A DNA stretch of 64,000 bases from Engraulis encrasicolus. Lineage: Eukaryota; Chordata; Actinopteri; Clupeiformes; Engraulidae. Each line of letters opens with the position of its first letter. Position 1 is the first letter of the stretch. The position numbers and the translations under genes were made by a program. The stretch is from contig NW_026945687.1 in NCBI RefSeq assembly GCF_034702125.1, positions 216,167 to 280,166 on the forward strand, read 5' to 3'. The notes beneath the pieces were generated by a model. That model saw only the letters and a program-made list of their open reading frames with translations. It ran no database searches and was not told where the DNA came from. Positions 37,173-46,831 of this stretch are shown here, piece by piece.

Positions 37173-38652
37173 CAGATAGAGAGACAGATAGAGAGAAAGA
37201 GAGAGAGGTTCCCCATGCTAGAGACGTTTTTAATAACTCTCATCTTTACCCTTTCACAGGTGTTCCTTCCCCACAAGAGGAAAGCAGCCTAATTTTTAAT
37301 AAAGGAATGTTTTCGGATCATTAACAAAGGGAAGGCAGCGGGAAACAGCCTACATTTTAAAAACCATGGGAGTGGAGCAGATGATGAGGTCACTCGTTTC
37401 GATACAATTAATAGCGAGGCAGGTGCTTAGAATTTCAGTGCAGGGTATTTTTGTCATCTATTGCTATCTGTACATTTGTAACCTATAAATTATGCCAACT
37501 GCAGATCTATCTACATGCTCTATCGGATGCATGTAGTAGAACTTTTAGGGCGACTGACATGACAACCAAATGCGATAGACCTGACAACTGGCTCTTGGCT
37601 TGACAACCAAATGTGATGGAATTAACGACGCACTCTTGACTTGCCAAAAAAATGTGATAGAACTAACGACTGGCTTTTGGTCATATCAACCTGCAGTTTA
37701 GAATTAGTAACGGCAGTTCGCCTAACTTAGTCACACGTTTGACGCCTGACAGGTTATAGGGAATTAGTTGCAACCTCATCAGCCAATCAGAAAAGAGGAT
37801 TCAGTTGCGTAGGCAGATAATAAATTACAACAGTGGAAATTCAATAGTTCAAAGTTCCATGCACAGCTCCTAGGTGCTGGTAGATACAGGAATGTTCATT
37901 ACTTCAAAAGAAAGAAGTCTACCACACACTTTCTTGACTTCATGCTCGTTTTATTAGAGCAAAAAACGCGTTTCGCCTCAGTGCGCCATCAGGCTCGCTC
38001 AGGACACCGCACTGAGTCGAAACACGTTGTTCGCTCTGATAAAACGAGCATAAAGTCAAGAAAGTGTGCGGTACACTTCTTTTTTTAAAATGGTGGAGAA
38101 TAAAAGTCTTAGATTGCGCCCAACATTGGAGAATGCAAGTTGAATGGTAAAGAGGCCGCCTGACATTGTGAGAACTAATCTCTGGCCAGATCTGGTCCTA
38201 TGGTCAGCACAGGGGCAGATCTAGCCATTTTGGGGCCCTAGACAAAATATAAATACATGGTCCTAAAAAGTCATTACATAGACATAAAATTAGTTGTTTT
38301 GGTGATATTTTAGTGTTTTGTCTCATATATATCTTCCATTATTTTATATAAGTCACAAGTTAAGATCAAGCCTATTTGTGTGTATGTGTTCACCGCAACT
38401 GGTGTGACAGTTGGGGCCCCTCTGGAGGACAGATTTGGTGGGGGCCCTGTGTAAATTGCCTAGGTATGCCTAATGACCACCGAGGGGCAGAGGCAGAGTG
38501 AGGGGGCACATCTGGTATGCCAGAGGTTGCCATTCAGTCCTTTAGAGGAGTTGTGGGCCTATCAACGAAACACCAATGAAGGTGCCCACTTGAAGACCCC
38601 AGTGAAGGGTTTACCCCTCTAGCCATAACCGTTTACCAATGCTGATTAGTTT
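35763..38652 (+). repeat. Array unit U9 (full, no large insertion)
   Basis: Block A is 35763-36280, with the GTATTGGGAGATCAATGG variant and the best-kept Tc1 fossil (WPTQSPDLDPTDNLWW). Palindrome C (36332-36470) is full-loop, as in U6. Block E is about 36770-37000, the GA run 37127-37208, palindrome H 37906-38087 and block I about 38160-38470. Length is 2890 bp. Confidence 0.87.
37906..38087 (+). repeat. H-block palindrome, U9 copy
   Basis: Well-preserved copy with the same arms and loop as the reference at 6421. Confidence 0.75.
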
Positions 38653-38710
38653 AGGGATTGTACTCTCTAGTCCAATAAGCTCAACCTGGTGTAACTGTAG
38701 TGGTCAGTTT

Positions 38711-39641
38711 ACTTCAGGTTTCAGGTTTATTTATTTAAGAAAGGGACAGCATATATTGCCAGCATTTAAACAAAAATGCTAAATATACAAGATTGTAGCC
38801 AAGAGGCTAATTTCCGTCTTTTGTCCCTTGACAAGTTTGATGTTCCCTAAAAAAACAAAGTTAAAACAAAACTAAAAATACACAGTTATTGCACACAGTT
38901 GTAAAAAAGAGTCAAAAATACACACACATTTAAAATATATAATACAAAATACAATTACAAAAATACAATACCCAAAATAAGTTTAACAGCTGCCAGTACT
39001 AACTATTTAAGATTATGTCGACATGATTGATTATCCAGTAGCCATAATTTCAATTGTTTACTAAAGGAGTTTAATGTTGGCAGTTCTCTAATTTTACTGG
39101 GAATTGTGTTCCAGGTGTGACACGCTCTGCAAGAGAAAACAGCCTGACTAAAAGCGCTCTTTCTAAATGGGACAGAGCAATCACCCCTGGAACCGGCTCT
39201 GGTAGCCCTGTTTATGCTTTTCATGACAAATGTCTGTAGAGGAGGAGGGGCCAGGCCATGGAAGATTTTGTAGATTAAAACTAAGTCATTATATTTAACA
39301 TAGTTATCCCAGTCCAATAATCTATGTTTTTTTAAAATATGAAAATGACGATATGTTCTAGGCTTTCTGACTAGAATTTTTAGTGCTTGTTTGTATAATG
39401 TTCTAATGGCTTTTAGTGTTGTGACATTAGCTGATGCCCAACTGGTTAAGCAGTAAGACATGTGTGGCATGATCATTGCGTTAAAATACAATGTTGCTGA
39501 CTCAAGGGTTAAATTTTTCCTAATGTGCCTAAAATTAGATATATTATATTTTATTTTGCCTATAGTTTTTTAACATGTTGCTTAAAATCAAGTTGTGAGT
39601 CTATAACTATGCCAAGGTATTTAAATTCTTGAACAACTTGG
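38711..39641 (-). mobile_element. 5'-truncated LINE fragment, antisense (U10 copy)
   Basis: This is the same insertion as 26535-27872 but without the solo LTR. The junctions on both sides (CAGTTTAC|TTCAGG and CAACTTGG|TGTGTTAATG) are the same in the two copies, so the fragment was duplicated along with its host unit. Confidence 0.82.
39003..39491 (-). pseudogene. LINE reverse transcriptase C-terminal region, 162 codons
   Basis: The frame includes MPHMSYCLTSWASAN, LYKQALKILVRKPRTYRH, YNDLVLIYKIFHGLAPP and HTWNTIPSKIRELP. These are typical of the region after the RT core in CR1/L2/Rex1-type LINEs. The YADD core and the endonuclease are absent because the insertion is 5'-truncated. The frame is open but has no plausible function. 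Confidence 0.82.
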
Positions 39642-40853
39642 TGTGTTAATGTCAGACTAAAACCCACCTCTGACCAGCAGGAACATCTCCTGCTCCAAAG
39701 CGAAGAGGCTGTTTCATGGACTGGTCACTCTTCATGGACACACAGCTCGGCACTGGAGAAGGGGGTCTCTTAAGCTGCATGGGACTGGATCACACACATA
39801 CAAAGTAGTCCAAACATTCTTCAAGAGTACTAAAACCAAAATCCTGTAGTGGCCCACTCAGAGTCCAGACCTCGATCCTACAGACAATCTGTGGTGGGTG
39901 CTGACAGAGAGCGTCCATACTCGGACTACATGCTATTTGGATCAGAAGAATTTACAATGCAAGAATGGGCCAAACGTCCTCACAAGATTTCATTATTTTA
40001 TTTATGTTTAATTAACCCTTTCATGCAGACTCCTGTGTTTTAGGGTTTTGCCAAATAAAGCCCTTGTTCAACAACAGCGTGTCGAAAAATTAATATATAT
40101 GTTGGAAAAGTAACTGTGGAATGGAATAGATAACATAGTGCAATAAGTAAGGGATAACGGCCGACGAGGTGACCGGTTATACGAAATTTATGGCGAGGCG
40201 GCGGCTTCCAACTGTCGACCTCGAAGGCCGTCATCCCGCTTATCTGCCATCATGGTAGGGTACTTTTTTAATCTATTATTGTCTGTAAAGTTGTAGGAAC
40301 CATGTTCTATCAAGATAGAATGTTTCTTTGCGGGCGTCCAACTTGACGCACCTAGAATCTTCGTTTGGTAGCCTGCCGACGCTGTGATTATTTAATGTTC
40401 CTTTAGCCCTATACCACGGCGGGATGGAAGTTTAAAACCAAAACCTTGCGAAGCACTTGTACATGCTGAATCGACGCATCGCATCACACGTCCATTTCCC
40501 CCTGCTGATCATCTCAGTCTTAGGACTAACGTCTAACGTCTGGGTGGGCTCCGCCCCCTTGTGACTGTGTCTCATCTTGCAGATTGGAGATGGCTGGAGC
40601 TGGTTTGCTTTGATGGAGACTACTACTACGTGTAAGTGGCTGGCTTTCAGCATCTTGCATTCTCTCACAGGGCTGACGCTGCGCTTGGAGCCTGTTTTGT
40701 TTGGTTATTCCACTAGGCCTAAATTTTTCCACACATGCATCACACTATTATTTTACACTACTGATCTTTGGCCTTTCTAAAAAATAAAGACTTGATGTTG
40801 AAATAACTTTGCGGTGTGGACTCCGCATTTATGTTTTGGGAACCTTGAGCCAG

Positions 40854-41146
40854 TGTAACAGAGTTAGAAATGTAGTTGATGAATTTCACAATAAATATTT
40901 GGTTCTCCTTATCATACGTTGCAGCCACCTGGTGGTGTATTCTTGCAGCTGCAGTAGGTCAGGTCTTAGCACACAAACTATGCTTCCTCCAGCCAGAAAG
41001 AGTTTACTTCGCTGGAGATATGAATGTACAACAGCAGCTGCATGATGTTGTTTGCACTTAATGTTTCACCAGAATAAATGCGAGTTGGAGCCAACCTTTG
41101 TCGCCTTTCCTTGCCTTCGACCTGCCGCCGAATGCGGTCTGTTACA
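40854..41146 (+). repeat. Gypsy 5' LTR
   Basis: 293 bp with 9 bp perfect inverted termini. It carries an ATAAATATTTGG promoter-like word near 40890 and an AATAAATGCGAG poly(A)-signal-like word near 41070. Confidence 0.92.
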
Positions 41147-41167
41147 CTGGTGCCGTGACGCCGCGAG
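41147..41167 (+). other. Gypsy primer-binding site region
   Basis: TGGTGCCGTGACGCCGCGAG starts one base after the 5' LTR. It has the TGG start expected for pairing with a tRNA CCA end. I could not assign the tRNA. Confidence 0.6.
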
Positions 41168-42799
<1,632 letters not shown>

Positions 42800-44395
42800 A
42801 TGATGGATAATATGAGTGATCCTAATGTTGAGTCAGAATTTAAATGCTTTCCTCTTGGGAGAGGTATGGGTGCAGTGAGTGGACATCCATATGTGGGCCG
42901 GGTGGCCGGGATGGATATGGGTGCTTCGCCTGTGTTGCCTGCTGGGAATAGGGATTCGGGGCTGGGTACATACCTGGTGGGATCGCCTTTAGAGCAGAGG
43001 TCGCAGGGTGGGCCACACCATTCGACACCCAGCGGTGGTGATGTGACATTGCACCAGCTTTCTGATATGATAGCACAACTGGGCTCGCAGATAGGGGAAT
43101 CTATTGCAGCTAAACTTACATCCAGTGGTGCTACGGGTGGGGTTGGCCTCACAAACACTGAGCGTATGGATGACACACCACATTCTTCACACAATTTACA
43201 CACAGGCAATGCTACTGACACACAGGGTGGGGGCACACCTGTTAGTGTAGTTGTGCGTACTGATAAGGAACCCATCATTTTCAGGGGTGATGGCACTGAC
43301 AAATACACAGTCACTGAATGGATAGATCTGATGAAATCCTACTTAAAGAAACAGCAATGTGATGTCACTTCTCAGATAGAGGTTGTAATGGGGAGGTTGA
43401 TGGGGAAAGCCAGAGATGTAGTCAAAATTGGCCTTAGAAGTAACCCCCCCGTTAATACATCACCTGATGTTGTATACAGCATACTGACACAGTATTTTAG
43501 TCACACATCTTCATGCCTGCCCCTCCAAGACTTCTACTCTACTCTGCCCAGTCAGAGAGAGAGCCCTGTTGACTACTGGATCCGGCTCAATAAAGCGGCG
43601 GACGTCGCTGAAGAGGGCCTGAAGCGTCAGAGCAGACCTGCTGGCGATATGGGTGGAGAGATAGCCAAAATGTTTGTGAAGCACTGCCCAGATTCAGAGT
43701 TTGCCTCTGTGTTCAAATGTAAGCAGATACATGAATGGACACCAGCGGAGATACAAGAGAGGGTCGATGAATACCAGAGGGAGCGGGTGTCTTCAGTGAA
43801 AGTGAATGTGCCACCACTGACTTGCCATGAGGTACACACAGAGATTCACAATGCCTGTGATACAGACATATGCAGTGCTAACCCTCTCTCCCCCCCAGCT
43901 CTCTCTCTTGTGGGGGTGTCATCTCTCTCTCCCTCGTCTGCCTTGTATCAGGACCAGCAGCTGTCACTCTCTCCAGGCCCCCAGGCTCGCCTGTCATATA
44001 CGCCCTTGGCCCAACTGCAGCCACCCCAGACCCTCTCCTCATTGCCACAGTATCAGCGACCCCCCTTGCCCTCTGCATTGCCGGCCACACCACTGCAGAG
44101 TCGACAGCCTGACAGCACTGTTATGCTCACAGAGATGATGACTATGCTCAGGGAGCTGCTGGACAAAACACAGTCTGGAGATCGGAGGCCTGCTCCAAGC
44201 CGTGGTGGTGGTGGTGGGCGAGTACGTAACCGGAGTCAGCCTGCAATGAACTGTCGTGTCTGCAATGATGTAAGCCACACTACTGAGTCCCACTGCCGTT
44301 GGGATCGCCTCTGCTTCACATGCTTCAGACCTGACCATACACAACGCACATGCCCCACTAGGCGGTCAGCCCACAGCAACGTACAGGGAAACTAA
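42800..44395 (+). CDS. gag: Gypsy Gag polyprotein
   Basis: About 531 residues from the ATG ATG at 42800. The frame is open from a TTG at 42782, but ATG is the likelier start. The middle part (RGDGTDKYTVTEWIDLMKSY ... DYWIRLNKAADVAEEGL) resembles the capsid region of Gypsy Gag proteins, the structural protein that packages the RNA. A Pro/Ser/Leu-rich linker follows. Near the C-terminus is a zinc knuckle, CFTCFRPDHTQRTC, with C-x2-C-x4-H-x4-C spacing, preceded by a CRVC...H segment. The frame ends in TAA at 44393-44395, directly after a slippery heptamer, and the protease frame overlaps in -1. No internal stop is seen. Confidence 0.85.
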   Translation: MMDNMSDPNVESEFKCFPLGRGMGAVSGHPYVGRVAGMDMGASPVLPAGNRDSGLGTYLVGSPLEQRSQGGPHHSTPSGGDVTLHQLSDMIAQLGSQIGESIAAKLTSSGATGGVGLTNTERMDDTPHSSHNLHTGNATDTQGGGTPVSVVVRTDKEPIIFRGDGTDKYTVTEWIDLMKSYLKKQQCDVTSQIEVVMGRLMGKARDVVKIGLRSNPPVNTSPDVVYSILTQYFSHTSSCLPLQDFYSTLPSQRESPVDYWIRLNKAADVAEEGLKRQSRPAGDMGGEIAKMFVKHCPDSEFASVFKCKQIHEWTPAEIQERVDEYQRERVSSVKVNVPPLTCHEVHTEIHNACDTDICSANPLSPPALSLVGVSSLSPSSALYQDQQLSLSPGPQARLSYTPLAQLQPPQTLSSLPQYQRPPLPSALPATPLQSRQPDSTVMLTEMMTMLRELLDKTQSGDRRPAPSRGGGGGRVRNRSQPAMNCRVCNDVSHTTESHCRWDRLCFTCFRPDHTQRTCPTRRSAHSNVQGN

Positions 44396-44430
44396 ATGAC
44401 CTGTGCGTCGAGGGGGGCCGTATGGGTCAT
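44386..44430 (+). promoter_or_regulatory. Probable -1 ribosomal frameshift signal between gag and pro
   Basis: The last gag codons are caG GGA AAC taa, an X XXY YYZ heptamer in the zero frame (44386-44392). ATGACC at 44396-44401 can pair with GGTCAT at 44425-44430, a 6 bp stem beginning 3 nt after the heptamer. The -1 frame stays open through this point and leads into the protease. G GGA AAC is an established slippery sequence in retroviral gag-pro junctions. Function here is inferred. Confidence 0.7.
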
Positions 44431-45495
44431 GAAGATAACTCCCATGTTAATGATGCTGCTGTTTTATACAAAAATTTTCAAACTTCAAGTGATTCAGAGA
44501 CTGTCATCATCCAGAATACACAAAAGATCAGGGGCAGTGATAGCCTATTTTACACTCCTGTGGTAGTCTCAGACAAAGTAACCCTTCATGCTATGATGGA
44601 CAGTGGCTCTATGGCCTGCTCGCTGAGTACTGAGGCACAAAAGAAACTTGTCAGTTCTGGGGCTGTTGACATGAGCTGTGTGGAAGCGACTGAGGTGGTC
44701 TTCGTCGGATGTGGTGGCGTGCGTGTGAAACCTGAGTCCGTGGTGAATCTCAAGATGGTCGTGTATGGATGTGGAGTGTCAGTGCCCGCCTTCGTTGTGG
44801 AGAATCAACAGGATGACTTGATCATAGGGTCCAATGTTCTCAGACATTTAATTCGTCGGTTCAAGAATGACACCAGTTACTGGAAGGCCGTGTCGTCATC
44901 TGCTTCAGGTGATCCAGAACGTGAACAGTTCCTCTCTCTTCTCGCTGGCCTGGAACGCTGGTCTTGTGGTGAGGTGCCAGACAAGGTCGGCACAGTGAGG
45001 TGCAACAGAGCGGTCACACTGCCGGCTGGCGGTGAATTCCTCGTGTGGGGCACTCTCCCAAAAAATGTCAGGATATCTCCTGGCTGCACTGTCATGACCG
45101 AACCAACGTCCTCTCGCTCGGCTCCCAGGGGTGTTATGGTTGCCAGAGTCATAACGCCTCTGTGGGGTGACAGATGGGTGCCCCTCAAGATCCTGAACAC
45201 CTCAGATGGTCCTGTCACGCTACGGAGGAATGCAAAGCTCGCTGATGTTCACACCTGTCTAGCGCTGGAGGACATGGAGGTTCCAGAGCTTATGTCTATG
45301 CACCAGGCCACAGCTGCTGGACCTGCTGAAGCGCCACCTGGGATGGCGAGCGCGGAGACTGTACGGGAGAGACTGGAACGTATTGGCCTGGGCAACCTGG
45401 ACATTGAGTCGTGTGATGTGTCTACAGAATGGCGTATGAGGCTGGCTGATCTTGTTATGAAGTACGAAGATGTGTTCTCCCGCCATCATCTGGAC
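44422..45495 (+). CDS. pol: Gypsy aspartic protease and pol N-terminal part, interrupted
   Basis: The frame is open from within gag (-1 relative to it). The first ATG is at 44422. The aspartic protease active site DSGS is at residues 60-63 of that ATG frame (LHAMMDSGSMACSLS), and a later DDLIIGSNVLRHLI matches the second conserved protease segment. The product would process Gag-Pol. The element frame runs to 45495 (YEDVFSRHHLD), which is the usual sequence just before the RT domain. It is then cut by the TRIM insertion, which adds about 13 foreign codons and a TGA at 45535-45537. Across the insertion the original frame resumes at 46041 without a shift once the 5 bp duplication is discounted. 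Confidence 0.85.
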
Positions 45496-45649
45496 TGTGA
45501 TGGAGTGACCATCACTAGGGTTGTGGGTGTGTTCTGACTAACATGCCAACGAGCCTGGCTCTTTGGTGTAGCGGTCAGAGCCCCGGTTTACTACCCCAGA
45601 AGGTCTGGGTTCGAGTCCCAGCTGGGCAACTCTACTCCCCTTCGCTACA
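45496..45649 (+). repeat. TRIM 5' LTR carrying a tRNA-like Pol III promoter
   Basis: 154 bp. Box A TGGTGTAGCGG is at 45564-45574 (consensus TRGYNNARNNG) and box B GGTTCGAGTCC at 45608-45618, 33 bp apart as in a tRNA gene. The T-arm CTGGG/CCCAG folds around TTCGAGT. A 7 bp helix is possible between GCCTGGC (45553-45559) and GCTGGGC (45621-45627), but the anticodon arm is poor. It is therefore a tRNA-derived promoter region and not an intact tRNA. Confidence 0.8.
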
Positions 45650-45651
45650 AA

Positions 45652-45669
45652 TGGTGTCAGAAGTGGGAT
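45652..45669 (+). other. TRIM primer-binding site, tRNA-Leu type
   Basis: TGGTGTCAGAAGTGGGAT lies 2 nt after the 5' LTR. Its reverse complement, ATCCCACTTCTGACACCA, has the CCA end and reads as the 3' end of an animal leucine tRNA of the type ending CCCACTTCTGACA. The match is made from memory of tRNA-Leu sequences. Confidence 0.75.
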
Positions 45670-45872
45670 GGCTACCGTGAGGCCATCGGAAGCGTACCCA
45701 TGGTGTGTGAGCCGTAATTCCATGTGAGGGACCCCCAGGATTGGTGACCCCGGTGTGAGGGACCCCAGTGATGGGTGAAGCATTGATGACGGGGCACACT
45801 GGATGGGAGAAGCATGATGGGTAGTTGCGTGAGGGACACCATGAGTGTGTGAAGCGCACGGGTGCGCTTCCC

Positions 45873-45883
45873 GAAAGGGAAGG
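45873..45883 (+). other. TRIM polypurine tract
   Basis: GAAAGGGAAGG lies 3 nt before the 3' LTR and is suitable as the plus-strand primer. Confidence 0.7.
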
Positions 45884-45886
45884 CAG

Positions 45887-46040
45887 TGTGATGGAGTGAC
45901 CATCACTAGGGTTGTGGGTGTGTTCTGACTAACATGCCAACGAGCCTGGCTCTTTGGTGTAGCGGTCAGAGCCCCGGTTTACTACCCCAGAAGGTCTGGG
46001 TTCGAGTCCCAGCTGGGCAACTCTACTCCCCTTCGCTACA
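45887..46040 (+). repeat. TRIM 3' LTR carrying a tRNA-like Pol III promoter
   Basis: Identical to the 5' LTR, with box A at 45955-45965 and box B at 45999-46009. Its last base plus the target duplication creates an ATG (46040-46042) in frame with the downstream Gypsy RT. Confidence 0.88.
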
Positions 46041-46831
46041 TGGACTGTGGTGAGGCCAAGGAGTTTGTGCACCGTATTCGCCTTACTGACGACAGGCCGT
46101 TCCGCCTTCCCTACCGCCGTGTGCCTCCAGCTGAATACCAAAAGCTCCGCCAGGTCCTCAACGAGATGGAGGAAAAGGAAATAATAAGAAAGTCTGCAAG
46201 TGAGTTTGCCTCGCCTCTTGTCCTTGTGTGGAAGAAAAACGGTGACCTGCGGGTGTGCACAGACTTTAGATGGCTCAACAAACGAACATTGAAAGATGCG
46301 CACCCCCTTCCACATCAGGCTGATTGCTTGGCCGCCCTCGGTGGGAATGCATTCTTCAGTACAATGGATCTCACCTCTGGCTTTTACAATATGCCGTTAC
46401 ATGAAGAAGACCGTAAATACTCTGCATTCACAACACCCATGGGCCTGTATGAGTATAACCGGCTTCCTCAGGGCCTCTGTAACAGCCCCGCCAGTTTCAT
46501 GAGGATGATGACCAGCATATTCGGTGACCAGAACTTTCTTAGCCTGCTTTGCTATTTGGACGACTTACTGGTCTTTGCCCCGACTGAGGCACTGGCTCTT
46601 GAGAGGCTAGAGCTGGTGTTCAGTCGTCTCCGCCTGCACAACTTGAAGCTGGCCCCAAAGAAATGCTGGCTGCTCAGGAGATCTGTTAAGTTTCTGGGGC
46701 ACATCATTGATGAGTCCGGTGTGTCTACTGACCCTGCAAAAGTGGAGGCGGTGAGCAAAATGACTGCTGCAGACTTGATGGAGCCTGACAAAGCTACTCC
46801 GTCTCAGTCCCGTGTCAGATGGGCATGGTGA
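46041..46831 (+). pseudogene. pol: Gypsy reverse transcriptase segment, cut off from protease and frameshifted
   Basis: This is the continuation of the Gypsy pol frame after the TRIM. It contains the RT fingers and palm: PFRLPYRRVPPAEYQKLRQ, SPLVLVWKKNGDLRVCTDFR, MDLTSGFYNMPLHEED, RLPQGLCNSPASF and the catalytic YLDD at about residues 172-175 counted from the junction ATG. KFLGHIIDESGVSTDP ends the RT. After about 46760 the frame degenerates (ends TGA at 46829-46831), and the RNase H part is read in another frame. At least one indel therefore lies between about 46760 and 46825. The TRIM and the frameshift make autonomous Gag-Pol production unlikely. Confidence 0.85.

Larger units (their letters stand above)
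45496..46040 (+). mobile_element. TRIM: miniature LTR retrotransposon with tRNA-like LTRs
   Basis: The element is 545 bp. Two 154 bp direct repeats (45496-45649 and 45887-46040) are identical along their whole length, start TGTGATGG and end CGCTACA (TG...CA). They enclose 237 bp that begin with a primer-binding site and end with a purine run. A 5 bp duplication TGGAC flanks it (45491-45495 and 46041-46045). There is no coding capacity, so it must be moved by another element's proteins. Its position inside the Gypsy pol, and the identical LTRs, make it the youngest identifiable insertion here. Confidence 0.92.

Noticed and set aside
45553..45627. A functional tRNA gene
   Set aside because: The A and B boxes and T arm are good, but the anticodon arm does not fold, and the sequence lies within both LTRs of a retrotransposon. 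I treat it as a tRNA-derived promoter.
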